Below are positions 51,174-59,541 of a DNA stretch of 64,000 nt, in pieces (position 1 is the first letter of the stretch; each line of letters opens with the position of its first letter). Both the position numbers and the translations under genes were made by a program. The notes under the pieces are model-generated. The model was given only the letters and a program-made list of their open reading frames with translations, searched no databases and was not told the DNA's origin. The DNA comes from JBBECE01 sp964574935 (GTDB taxonomy: Bacteria > Pseudomonadota > Alphaproteobacteria > Rhizobiales > Devosiaceae), in assembly GCA_964574935.1 (NCBI GenBank), contig CAZNOZ010000015.1:1-64000 (forward strand). Direction: 5' to 3'.

Positions 51174-53237
51174 CTAGCCGGGTTCGCCGGGCAGCGTGTC
51201 GGGCTGCAACTGATACTCCGGTTGCTGCTTGTCCGCGGGCACGAACACGCGCTCGCGAATGATGTTGTCCTCGGCCCAGTTGAACAGGAAGATCGGGGCG
51301 CCTGCCGGAATGTTGGCGAAGCGCTTGTTGATGATCAACGCGCCCGGATACTGGGTCAGCCCGATCGCATAGACGTTCTGGGTGTAGAGCCCCTGATACT
51401 GCTTCATCAGCTCGACCTGCTCGGCAGGATTCCTCGAGGCGATGAAGGCGTTCACGACGTCGACCATCTCCTGCTCGAACGGCAGCAGATCGACCGTGCC
51501 GTCAGGGCCGGCGCGGTGGCCGTACGCAACCTGCGGTCCCGTGGGCGCAAGCGCGACGGTGTTCTGCACCACCGTGCCGAGTTCAGGGTTGTTGTGCCGG
51601 GTCAGCCACAGATCGAACTGTCCCGCTTGCGCGAGATTGTTCCAGTTCGTGCCATCGACGATGTTGGGGATAACCCGTATCCCGACCCGTTCCATCATGG
51701 CAACGATGGTTTCACCCAGCGTCTTGTCGGTCTGGTAGTCGGCGTTGACGAGCATGGTGAGCTCGACATCGCCGCCGCCCGGGAAGTTGAGGAAGCCGTT
51801 GCCGTCCGTGTCCTCAAGCCCAGCGGCCGCGAACTCCGCCGCCGCCGCGTCGGGGTCGTACGGGAAGTAGGCCGTCGATCCCTTGTCGTAGAACGAGGTC
51901 TCGGCGAAGATTCCGCCCGGATACGGTGTCGTGAACGGCCCCCTCACCAGGGCTTCGCCCAGCTGTTGCCGGTCGATGGCGCTGGTCAGACCGAGGCGGA
52001 AGTGGAGGTTGCGGTTCAACTCATGAACTGCCTGGGCACGCTCGTCCGGATCGCCCCAGCCATTGGCCGAGAGGTTCGGATACAGCGAGTAGGCGATGGT
52101 GCGGCCACCGAATGCCAGGCGGGCCGGCGACTGAGGATCGGCGGCGCGGCGCAGCGATTCGACGTAGTTCTCCGGCTGCTCGAGGTTGGAGAAGTCGCCG
52201 GTACCGGCCACGGCCTGTACGTCGCGGTCGCCCCAGGTGGACAGGCGATACTCGACCTCGTCCAGATAGGGCAGCTGGTTGCCGGCCTCGTCAACCTTCC
52301 AGTAGTAGGGGTTGCGCCTGAGGATAATGATGTCGTCCGGGCGGTAACCTGTCACCACCCACGCACCCATCACCGGATAGTTCATATACTCGGGCGTGGG
52401 GAAGTTCTTGTAGGTCTCGTAGGTCGCGTCCGCATTGTATGCCGGATGGTGCTCCTTGAGGATGTGCGCCGGTTCCGGGCACATATGGGGGTAAGCCATT
52501 TGATACAGATACTGCGTCGCGAACGGCTGGGTAAACGTCCACTTGATGGTGTAGTCGTCGAGCGCCTCAAGCGTCGTGCCCTCGCCGAAGGTCGCCGCGG
52601 AGGTGCCGGGCGCCGGGGTGACGTTCGGGTCGAGGATGTTGTCTTCCCACGTGAACATCACGTCGTCGGAGGTGAAAGGCGCGCCGTCCGACCACTTGGC
52701 CCCCTCGACCAGGTGCATGGTCAGTTCATGTCCGTCATCCGACCACTCCCAGCTCTTGGCGAGGTTCGGCAGGGGCTCCAGCTCGTCGGCCCTGACCTCG
52801 AACAGCGGGCCGGTGCGCGTCAGGCACTCGTACATGCCGATGGAAATGCCGCCCCAGCCCTGGATGTTGCCGGCCAGAAAGTTCCATCCCTGCGGCCGGC
52901 CGCCGATGACGTGGCGCATCGTGTCGCCGTACGCGCCAATGCCGTCGGGCATGTTGGCCGCCTTGAAAACCAGCGGTTCGACGGGCAGCCGCTCGGCAAC
53001 CGGCGGCAACAGCCCCTTGTCCACGTAGTTCGCGGTGACCCACGCGGGTTCACTGTAAGAATCCAGGGCCCGGAACTCCTGGATATCAGCCACGCCGACG
53101 AAGTTCGGCGCCTGCTGCGCCTCGAACACCGGCGGGTCCGGCGGGAGTGTGGGCTCGGCCATTTGCGCTTGTGCGGCGCTCATCGACACGCCGAGAAGCA
53201 GACTTGCCCCGGTCAGGGCAACCAGATTGTTTCGCAT
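51174..53237 (-). CDS. OppA-type periplasmic binding protein (alpha-galactoside uptake, AgpA-like)
   Basis: 687 residues with a Sec signal peptide ending near SAAQAQ; AAGGGAGGAACA precedes the ATG. SBP family 5 core includes DDGHELTMHLVEGAKWSDGA and PFTSDDVMFTWEDN. At 687 residues it is ~150 longer than a peptide-binding OppA, matching the large alpha-galactoside-binding subgroup. The partner genes are two GH4 glycosidases, so melibiose, raffinose or similar sugars are the probable cargo, not peptides. Confidence 0.92.
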   Translation of the reverse strand: MRNNLVALTGASLLLGVSMSAAQAQMAEPTLPPDPPVFEAQQAPNFVGVADIQEFRALDSYSEPAWVTANYVDKGLLPPVAERLPVEPLVFKAANMPDGIGAYGDTMRHVIGGRPQGWNFLAGNIQGWGGISIGMYECLTRTGPLFEVRADELEPLPNLAKSWEWSDDGHELTMHLVEGAKWSDGAPFTSDDVMFTWEDNILDPNVTPAPGTSAATFGEGTTLEALDDYTIKWTFTQPFATQYLYQMAYPHMCPEPAHILKEHHPAYNADATYETYKNFPTPEYMNYPVMGAWVVTGYRPDDIIILRRNPYYWKVDEAGNQLPYLDEVEYRLSTWGDRDVQAVAGTGDFSNLEQPENYVESLRRAADPQSPARLAFGGRTIAYSLYPNLSANGWGDPDERAQAVHELNRNLHFRLGLTSAIDRQQLGEALVRGPFTTPYPGGIFAETSFYDKGSTAYFPYDPDAAAAEFAAAGLEDTDGNGFLNFPGGGDVELTMLVNADYQTDKTLGETIVAMMERVGIRVIPNIVDGTNWNNLAQAGQFDLWLTRHNNPELGTVVQNTVALAPTGPQVAYGHRAGPDGTVDLLPFEQEMVDVVNAFIASRNPAEQVELMKQYQGLYTQNVYAIGLTQYPGALIINKRFANIPAGAPIFLFNWAEDNIIRERVFVPADKQQPEYQLQPDTLPGEPG

Positions 53238-53388
53238 TGTTCCTCCCTTTCGATACGGACGGGCGACAACGCCGCCGCCCCCGTCCCCCGGGGTGCGGTT
53301 GTCCGTCTGGAAAAATGTTACGCTTGGGTGCTTTCAAACGGCAATCCGGTTTGCTAGTCAGTTATTCCGGAAAATAAAGAACACGCCC

Positions 53389-54312
53389 ATGACCTCAGCG
53401 CCACCACGGGAGCCCACAAGGCGGCTGACGGTCTCCCATCCAGTGGGGCGACCGGACCGGCAGTTCTATGCGCGCTCGATTGCTTTCGGCCGGTTCGGCA
53501 TGCGCTGGTTCAGGCCGGTTCTGATGCGGACCCCGCACAGCCACGGCCATATCGAGCTCAACTGGCTTGACGGCGGACATATGGACTATGAGTTCGACGG
53601 CCGGCCGGTGCGCATCCCGTCCGAACGGCTCATCATCTTCTGGGCCGGCATTCCCCATCAGACCGTCGACATCGCACGCGGCCCGGGCGACGGCGTCCTG
53701 CAATGCAACATCTACCTGCCGCTCGATGCGTTTTTGCACATGTCGCATGTCGACACCCTGCACGAAGTCATGATGGGCGGCGGTGTGATCTGCCTCGACC
53801 CGGACACGGTGGGTGCCGATACGCTTCACCGGTGGTATGGCGACTATCGCAGCGGCCATCCCGAGCGCCAGGATATTCTTCGGGTGGAGATCGCGGCCAT
53901 GCTCCGGCGTGCCGCACTGATCGGCTGGGAAGAGCTCCTGCCACCCTGGATCGAGCCCGTGCACGGCGCCAGCCGCCAGGCGACCCCGACCCGTTACGTG
54001 GTCGCCATGGTGCGTCACATCCTCGAGAATCTTTCCGAGCCGCTGACCGTCGCCGACGTCGCCCGGGTCGCCGATCTGCACCCCAACTATGCGCTGAACC
54101 TGTTCACCTCGATCATGCGCGTCCCGATCCGCAAGTTCATCGTGCGCATGCGCCTGGTGCGCGCGCGGGCGCTGCTGTTCGAGAGCAACCTGTCGATCGC
54201 AAACGTGGCGTTTCAGTCCGGATTCAACTCATCGAGCCAATTCTACGCTCAGTTCCGCCGCGCCTATGGGGTCACGCCGCGCCTCATGCGGCAGAACCTG
54301 ATTGGGGGCTGA
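53389..54312 (+). CDS. AraC-family transcriptional regulator (MelR/AgpT-like)
   Basis: 307 residues from the ATG at 53389. The N-terminal cupin sensor domain (HSHGHIELNWLDGGHMDYEF, then PHQTVDIA) is followed by two helix-turn-helix units: LTVADVARVADLHPNYALNL and LSIANVAFQSGFNSSSQFYA. Divergent from the alpha-galactoside operon with a 151-bp gap. That gap holds separated inverted segments (GACAAC near 53268, GTTGTC near 53297) and the palindrome TTCCGGAA near 53365, possible binding sites. The arrangement matches MelR and AgpT activators. Confidence 0.92.
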   Translation: MTSAPPREPTRRLTVSHPVGRPDRQFYARSIAFGRFGMRWFRPVLMRTPHSHGHIELNWLDGGHMDYEFDGRPVRIPSERLIIFWAGIPHQTVDIARGPGDGVLQCNIYLPLDAFLHMSHVDTLHEVMMGGGVICLDPDTVGADTLHRWYGDYRSGHPERQDILRVEIAAMLRRAALIGWEELLPPWIEPVHGASRQATPTRYVVAMVRHILENLSEPLTVADVARVADLHPNYALNLFTSIMRVPIRKFIVRMRLVRARALLFESNLSIANVAFQSGFNSSSQFYAQFRRAYGVTPRLMRQNLIGG

Positions 54313-54466
54313 TAGGGGCGCGGGGCAATTGCGCTGCCTGAGCGCTGGATATCGCGCGCACCCGATCTCGGACGGCCGGAGGCGGGAAGAGTGGACTGTA
54401 CGCGGTCGGGGCCGACGAATACGGTTTGCGCCAACCACGCAGATATCCCACGGCATAGTCATCTCC

Positions 54467-55144
54467 ATGACCCCATCCAACCCCGACAATCCGAAGATCC
54501 TTCTGGCGCTTGCCGGCAAGTTTGCGGCGTTTCACGTCGGGCTCGTTGCGGACGCCCTCGACACGCTGGGCCGCCGCGACCAGGCGATGGCGCCCGGCCT
54601 CACGCAACTCAGCGGACCCGAGACGATGGCCGGGTACGCGCTCACCGTTACCGTGCGGGCGGGCAAGCAGCGACGCGACAACCCCTACGAAAAGGAGTTC
54701 GAAGCGATCGAACGGCTGCACCCTGGCGACGTTCTCGTTGCCGATTGCGACGACACCCCCGCCGCGTTCTGGGGCGAGCTGCTGACGCGGCGGGCCATGA
54801 AGCGCGGCGCCGTCGGGGCGATCATCGACGGGTACACACGAGACCTCGAAAAGATCCGCGCCGTGGAATTTCCGGTCTGGGGGCTCGGGTCGCACCCGCA
54901 CGACTCGGCGGGGCGCATTGAGGTCCTCGAAATCGGCGGCCCGATCCGGTGCGGCGGCGTTCAGGTCCAAACAGGGGATCTGGTCGTCGCCGATTGCGAC
55001 GGCATCGTCGTCGTTCCGGGCGAGCTCATCGAAAAGACGCTCGAACTGGCGACGGCGAAGAACGAGGTCGAAGCCAGGATCAGGTCCGAGCTCGAGGACG
55101 GCGCGACCCTCTGGTCCGTCTTCGAGAAGTACCGCGTGATGTGA
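54467..55144 (+). CDS. RraA-family protein (HMG/CHA aldolase-like)
   Basis: 225 residues from MTPSNPDNPK at 54467; the open frame before it has no family match. GDVLVADCDDTPAAFWGELL and GAIIDGYTRDLEK contain the Arg-Asp pair that binds magnesium and pyruvate in 4-hydroxy-4-methyl-2-oxoglutarate aldolases, so a pyruvate-forming aldolase or oxaloacetate decarboxylase is more likely than an RNase E inhibitor. Convergent with the M81 peptidase gene (5-bp gap). Confidence 0.88.
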   Translation: MTPSNPDNPKILLALAGKFAAFHVGLVADALDTLGRRDQAMAPGLTQLSGPETMAGYALTVTVRAGKQRRDNPYEKEFEAIERLHPGDVLVADCDDTPAAFWGELLTRRAMKRGAVGAIIDGYTRDLEKIRAVEFPVWGLGSHPHDSAGRIEVLEIGGPIRCGGVQVQTGDLVVADCDGIVVVPGELIEKTLELATAKNEVEARIRSELEDGATLWSVFEKYRVM

Positions 55145-55149
55145 GGGCT

Positions 55150-56604
55150 TCAGCCGTCAGCGTCGAGCGGCCAGATCGGCCGCGGAATGCGGGTGAACGG
55201 AATGCTTGCCCAATCGGGCGTGCACACCCCCGGCGTCGCGACGAAGAGCTGGCCGCGGGTCAGCGGGCGAAAGACGTCGCGGTGCCGGTAGAGGTTCTTG
55301 AGCCCGATCACCTGCTTGTCTCCGAGCGTGATCCCGTGATGGGTGAAGATCGTCGGCGAAAAGACCCCGGTGCGCTTCGTGACGAGCAGAACCTCGATGC
55401 CTTCGGCGCGGATGACGGCCACGTCGCCGATCGGCACGCGCTCGTCGGCGAGCTGATCCTGATAGGCGTCGCGCTTCAAAAACAGCACTTCCGCGTCGAC
55501 GTCGAGCGGCGGGCCGGATTCGGGCGCGAACTTGCCGCCGATGCGCAGCGGCAACGTCGCGCCGGCGCCGACCCTGAAGCACATCTCGACGGCCAGCGGG
55601 TCCCAAAGCGGGCCGTAGACCGCATCGCGGATGCCCGCTTCGACGAAGGCACCGAGCATATAGGTGGTGTCGCCAGGGGCGCCGCCCCCGGTCTGGTCCG
55701 AGGTATCGGCGAGCAGGATCGGCTTGTCGCCGCCCCGCCGGCCCGCCTCGATCGCATCGGCGAGCGGCACGAACGGCAGCATCGCCTCGGCGCGGATGGC
55801 CTCGAAGCGATGCCCGAACTCATCGGCGGCGCGCTTCGCAATCGAGATGTCGCGGTCCGCCACGGCCAGCATCTTGGCGCCCGCATTCGGCACGTCGGCC
55901 CATGGGAAGCCGTGGTTGAGCGAGAGCGACAAGAGACCGTCCCCGCCTTCCGCCGCGGCCATCCCGGCCACGAAATCGACCATTGGACCCTCTCGCGTTG
56001 TCGGGAACAGCCCCATGGTGTGGCAGTCATGCAGCGCCATCACGGGCTCGATCTCCCCCACCAGCGTCCGCGCCATCAGCGTGAACAAATCGTCCGCCCG
56101 CTCCGCGTAGTCGATATGCGGATAGGCCTTGTAAAAGACGATGAGGTCGGCCGCCGCGACCAGCGCCTCGTCGATATGCGCGTGCAGGTCGAGTTCGATG
56201 CCAAGGCGCGTGCGCGTGCCGACGAGCCGCCGCATCGCCACGACCAGATCGGCCTCGCAGTCGTCCGTACCCTCGGCCACCATGGCGCCGTGCAGGAACA
56301 TCAGCACCGCATCGACCTCGCCCGCCCCCTGGAGATCCGAGAGAACCCGGCCGCGCATGTACTCCCATGCTTCGCGCGTCGTCACTCCCGCCGGCTCCGC
56401 AAAGGCGTGCAGGCTCTCGATCACCTCCCAGCCCTTCTCGCGTGCCCGCGCCAGCCACGTTTTCGCCGGCTGAGACCACGGGCTCGCGGGTTCGGCCTCG
56501 ATGCCGTTCTCGACCCACAGACCGCTCCTGAAGTCGTCGAGCCCGGTGGGGAACGTGACGAAGGTGTTGGTTTCCGTCCCGAGGGTTGCCAGGAAAACAC
56601 GCAT
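55150..56604 (-). CDS. M81-family metallopeptidase (MlrC-like)
   Basis: 484 residues. N-terminal domain starts FLATLGTETNTFVTFPTGLD. Zinc ligands equivalent to Asp/His/His of MlrC lie in GIELDLHAHID and YKAYPHIDY; DCHTMGLFPTTR is another conserved stretch. Residues ~310-480 form the MlrC C-terminal domain (ILLADTSDQTGGGAPGDTTY). MlrC hydrolyses linear peptide products in microcystin breakdown; the natural substrate of the broader family is unknown. Confidence 0.93.
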   Translation of the reverse strand: MRVFLATLGTETNTFVTFPTGLDDFRSGLWVENGIEAEPASPWSQPAKTWLARAREKGWEVIESLHAFAEPAGVTTREAWEYMRGRVLSDLQGAGEVDAVLMFLHGAMVAEGTDDCEADLVVAMRRLVGTRTRLGIELDLHAHIDEALVAAADLIVFYKAYPHIDYAERADDLFTLMARTLVGEIEPVMALHDCHTMGLFPTTREGPMVDFVAGMAAAEGGDGLLSLSLNHGFPWADVPNAGAKMLAVADRDISIAKRAADEFGHRFEAIRAEAMLPFVPLADAIEAGRRGGDKPILLADTSDQTGGGAPGDTTYMLGAFVEAGIRDAVYGPLWDPLAVEMCFRVGAGATLPLRIGGKFAPESGPPLDVDAEVLFLKRDAYQDQLADERVPIGDVAVIRAEGIEVLLVTKRTGVFSPTIFTHHGITLGDKQVIGLKNLYRHRDVFRPLTRGQLFVATPGVCTPDWASIPFTRIPRPIWPLDADG

Positions 56605-56663
56605 GTGCCGACCCTTTCGATACAGCCGACACTAGGCCGCGCCTGGCCCGGGAGGAAAGGGAT

Positions 56664-58010
56664 GTGTCGAAGCCGCACCGGTTCCGCCCATTTCCCGCTC
56701 GAGCCGTGATACAAGCGCCCACGATGCAGGCTGGCCCGGACGATCGGCGTTCGACATATGCGGCGATCCTCGAGGAGCACGTCGTCGATGCTTGGTTTCC
56801 GCGCTGCATCGACACGGAATTCGGCGGCTTTCTCAGTTCATTCGACGCGCGATGGACCCCGACCGGGGCATCGGAAAAACTGCTTGAATTCCAGGCCCGC
56901 CAGACCCTGGCGGCCGCGGAGCTCAGCCTTGCCTATCCGGACAATGAATCCTTGCGCGAAGCGACGCGGGCGGGCTTCGCATTTCTCAGCGGCGCCATGT
57001 GGGATCGAGCCGACGGCGGATGGTACTGGCTTGTCGACCGGGACGGCTCGCCGCTCAGGGACGAGGTCAAGCATCTGCACGGCATCGCCTACGCCATCGA
57101 GGCCTGTTTCGCGGTGCATGACGCCACCGGCAAATCCGAAGCCCTCGAGCTGGCCGAGACCGGCTTCGAATGGATGGACGGATGCGCCCACGACGACGCC
57201 CATGGCGGCTATTTCGAGCTCCTGCACCGCGACGGCAGGCCTGTTCTCGACGGCTCGGAGGTCTCGATGACAACCGACCACATCGGCACCCCGCTGGGCC
57301 TCAAGGACATGAACGTTCATTCCGACCTCGTCGAGACGCTGACCTACGCCGGCCTCAGGACTCAAACGCCGGCGATCAGCTCACGCCTCGACGAGCTGCT
57401 CGAAATCACACTGACGCGGTTCGCCTCGCCGGATCGTCCGCCCCACTTCTTTTTCGAGCCGGACTGGACGCCGGCCGGCACCAAGGTCCGCCCGGCCACG
57501 GCCGCACTGACCGCTTCGCGCCTGCTGGAGGCCCGCCCGCTTTCGTCGAAGGGCGAAGAGCTGAGCGAAGCGGCGCTGCGGCTGACCGCCTATGCGGTTG
57601 CGCACGGCTGGAGCGACCGATTTGAGTCCGTCATCTTCGAGCTTGACGTGGATCGCCCGGTCTCTCGCCGCCAAAGCGTCAATGTCCTGTGGTGGGTCCA
57701 GCTCGAGGTACTCAGGGCACTCGAATATTGTCTGGACCTCGACCCTCGATTCGAGCCGGGGCGGCGGTTCAGAGACCGGCTGCTGGAGGCGCTGAGGCGT
57801 GACTATATCGACACCCGGCATGGCGGCTTCTTCCAGTACTCCCTCAGACGCCTCGGCCCGATCGATCGAATCTTCCCGACCCGCACGAGGCGAACCGTGA
57901 CCGAGAAGGCCAATACCTGGAAGGATGTCAGCCACGAAGCGCGAGCCCTGCTTCGTTTGAGCCAACGCAATCGGCCCGGTCTTCCCGATCCGATCGCGCC
58001 GTCGCGCTAG
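56664..58010 (+). CDS. AGE-family epimerase/isomerase (N-acylglucosamine 2-epimerase fold)
   Basis: 448 residues from a GTG at 56664 chosen because GGAGG lies eight bases upstream; the ATG at 56724 gives 428 residues without a ribosome site. (alpha/alpha)6 barrel with DEVKHLHGIAYAIEACFAVH and DMNVHSDLVETLTYA carrying candidate active-site histidines. Family members epimerise or isomerise mannose, glucose, cellobiose or GlcNAc. Nine bases before the fucosyltransferase-like gene, so it may supply or recycle a sugar for the glycan cluster that follows. Confidence 0.88.
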   Translation: MSKPHRFRPFPARAVIQAPTMQAGPDDRRSTYAAILEEHVVDAWFPRCIDTEFGGFLSSFDARWTPTGASEKLLEFQARQTLAAAELSLAYPDNESLREATRAGFAFLSGAMWDRADGGWYWLVDRDGSPLRDEVKHLHGIAYAIEACFAVHDATGKSEALELAETGFEWMDGCAHDDAHGGYFELLHRDGRPVLDGSEVSMTTDHIGTPLGLKDMNVHSDLVETLTYAGLRTQTPAISSRLDELLEITLTRFASPDRPPHFFFEPDWTPAGTKVRPATAALTASRLLEARPLSSKGEELSEAALRLTAYAVAHGWSDRFESVIFELDVDRPVSRRQSVNVLWWVQLEVLRALEYCLDLDPRFEPGRRFRDRLLEALRRDYIDTRHGGFFQYSLRRLGPIDRIFPTRTRRTVTEKANTWKDVSHEARALLRLSQRNRPGLPDPIAPSR

Positions 58011-58019
58011 ACCCCGACG

Positions 58020-58898
58020 ATGCTGATCCTCACCCCCCGAAGCGGTATGTGCAATCGCCTGCTCGCGCTTCACAGCGCGATCCGCCTCAGCGCCGACATC
58101 GGTCAGGAACTGCAGGTGGTTTGGCGGCACGAGACGGCCTTCCCGGTCGCCTTCCAGGATGTCTTTGAGGCGCCCCCAGAGGTGGCCGGATGGCACGACT
58201 TCGACCGGCTGGCGACCAGGTGGCGGGGTCGGCTGCGCGAATACATGCTGAACCTTATGCTCTGCCCGCCGCCCAGCCCGATGCTCAGGGCGCAGGAGAT
58301 CGAGGTTCTGAGGGCGGCCGGCTACGACTTTCGGCTGCTCGGGCGGTGCCGGCACTGTCTCATCCGCTCCTGGGGCTACTTCTATCCCGGCGATTCCGGC
58401 TTCTATCCCTACCGGCCGCTCGACCATCTCCGGCAGGCGATCGCCAAGGTGACCGGGCGGTTCTCCAATACGATCGGCGTGCATATCCGGCGCACCGATC
58501 ACGCTCCATCCATTCGTTTCAGCACCACGGAAGTGTTCATCGAGCGCATGCGGGCCGCTGTGCGCGCCGAACCGTCCGTCGACTTCTTTGTCGCCAGCGA
58601 CGATGCGCGCGAGATCGATCGGCTGCGCGAAGAGTTCCCCGGCAAGATCATCTCCAGCGAACCGCAATCGCTCAGCCGCCTGACCCTTGAAGGCATCGAA
58701 GCGGCGGTGATTGACCTCTACGCGCTGGCGGCCACTCGCGAGGTGCTGGGCAGCTACGGCTCGACCTTCTCCCTGACCGCCGGGCTGCTGGGCGGCATTG
58801 AGATTCGGTACATGAGCAATGTCAGCGAACCGGCCTACCAGTGGAACAAGCAGAGGCCCAAGATCGAGCGCGTTCTCAGCCGTTTGCCGCGGCCTTAG
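58020..58898 (+). CDS. Fucosyltransferase-superfamily protein (NodZ/FUT8-like)
   Basis: 292 residues, GT-B-like. The key motif IGVHIRRTDH resembles the HxRRTD nucleotide-sugar motif of alpha-1,6-fucosyltransferases; FFVASDD and VLGSYGSTFSLTAGLLGG match later conserved blocks of the superfamily, and the N-terminal SGMCNRLLAL resembles the GxGN start. No signal peptide. The donor would be GDP-linked: GDP-L-fucose, or GDP-L-galactose if the GDP-mannose-epimerase homologue at the right edge supplies it. Assignment by motif only. Confidence 0.7.
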   Translation: MLILTPRSGMCNRLLALHSAIRLSADIGQELQVVWRHETAFPVAFQDVFEAPPEVAGWHDFDRLATRWRGRLREYMLNLMLCPPPSPMLRAQEIEVLRAAGYDFRLLGRCRHCLIRSWGYFYPGDSGFYPYRPLDHLRQAIAKVTGRFSNTIGVHIRRTDHAPSIRFSTTEVFIERMRAAVRAEPSVDFFVASDDAREIDRLREEFPGKIISSEPQSLSRLTLEGIEAAVIDLYALAATREVLGSYGSTFSLTAGLLGGIEIRYMSNVSEPAYQWNKQRPKIERVLSRLPRP

Positions 58899-59101
58899 GC
58901 GGGGCTGGGGCGCACGGTTGCGGAGCGATTTGCGACCCGGCGAGCCAGACGGGAGGACGGGCCGCGCCTTGCGCTGGCCGCGGATTCAAGGCAAAACGCC
59001 CCGACACTTGTGGGTATTGTCGAACCAGGCGGCGAGAGGGTCCAAGATGTATGATCGACGATCCAGTGCGGCCCACGTCAAGTAACGGGAGTGGCCGGCG
59101 C
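58899..59101. other. Gap before the PqqD-like gene
   Basis: 203 bp separating the fucosyltransferase-like gene from the PqqD-like gene. It should hold the promoter of the downstream set. The only coding candidate is a 12-codon frame at 59047-59085, listed separately. No terminator with a T-tract is visible. Confidence 0.45.
59047..59085 (+). CDS. Possible 12-residue mini-ORF (MYDRRSSAAHVK)
   Basis: ATG preceded by GAGAGGG at about seven bases, a better ribosome site than that of the following gene, and ending 16 nt before the PqqD ATG at 59102. It may be a leader peptide controlling the downstream genes or, less likely, a peptide substrate. An alternative reading is that this ribosome site serves an ATG at 59051, which would extend the PqqD-like protein by 17 residues. 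Tentative. Confidence 0.3.
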   Translation: MYDRRSSAAHVK

Positions 59102-59533
59102 ATGAGTGTGGCATCCAGTTCCTACGCAATTGCTTCAGAAAACATTGCCGCCGAGCGGTTCGAGGGCGAGTACGTCCTTCTTGATCTCGCCTCCGGCCGG
59201 TATATTGCGCTGAGCGCGCATGCGGGAGCCGTCTGGGACGCGTTGTTGGCGGGGCTGAGCCCGGACGCGATCGGCACGGCGATGCAGGCCGATGACACAC
59301 AGCGCCACGCATTGATCGGTTTCGTCGCGCAACTGGCCGAGCTCGGGCTGATTACGCCGGCGGACAAACCGGCGGCATCGCAAACGCTCAACGGGCAGTT
59401 GGACGAAATTTCCCGGGTCCAGGGACCGCTTGAGCTCACCATCGACGTCTTTGACGACCTCTCCGAGCTGCTGCTCGCCGATCCCATCCACGAAGTCGAC
59501 GACGAAGTCGGTTGGCCCCCACGCAGGTCCTGA
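59102..59533 (+). CDS. PqqD-like peptide-recognition (RRE) protein with acidic C-terminal tail
   Basis: 143 residues from the ATG at 59102 (GGGAG upstream). Residues 1-90 are a PqqD winged-helix: EGEYVLLDLASGRYIALSAH, then AGAVWDALLAG, with FVAQLAELGLITPA ending the domain. Stand-alone PqqD proteins stop near here (~90 residues). This one continues with a 53-residue tail containing LELTIDVFDDLSELLLADPI, then HEVDDEVGWPP and a C-terminal Ser143. No pqqA/B/C/E is present, so it does not belong to PQQ biosynthesis. Directly followed by an HprK-like kinase gene. Confidence 0.82.
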   Translation: MSVASSSYAIASENIAAERFEGEYVLLDLASGRYIALSAHAGAVWDALLAGLSPDAIGTAMQADDTQRHALIGFVAQLAELGLITPADKPAASQTLNGQLDEISRVQGPLELTIDVFDDLSELLLADPIHEVDDEVGWPPRRS

Positions 59534-59541
59534 CCCCACCC

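Noticed and set aside
59102..59533. PQQ biosynthesis locus
   Set aside because: Only the PqqD-like fold is present. There is no PqqA precursor, PqqB, PqqC or PqqE in the neighbourhood.
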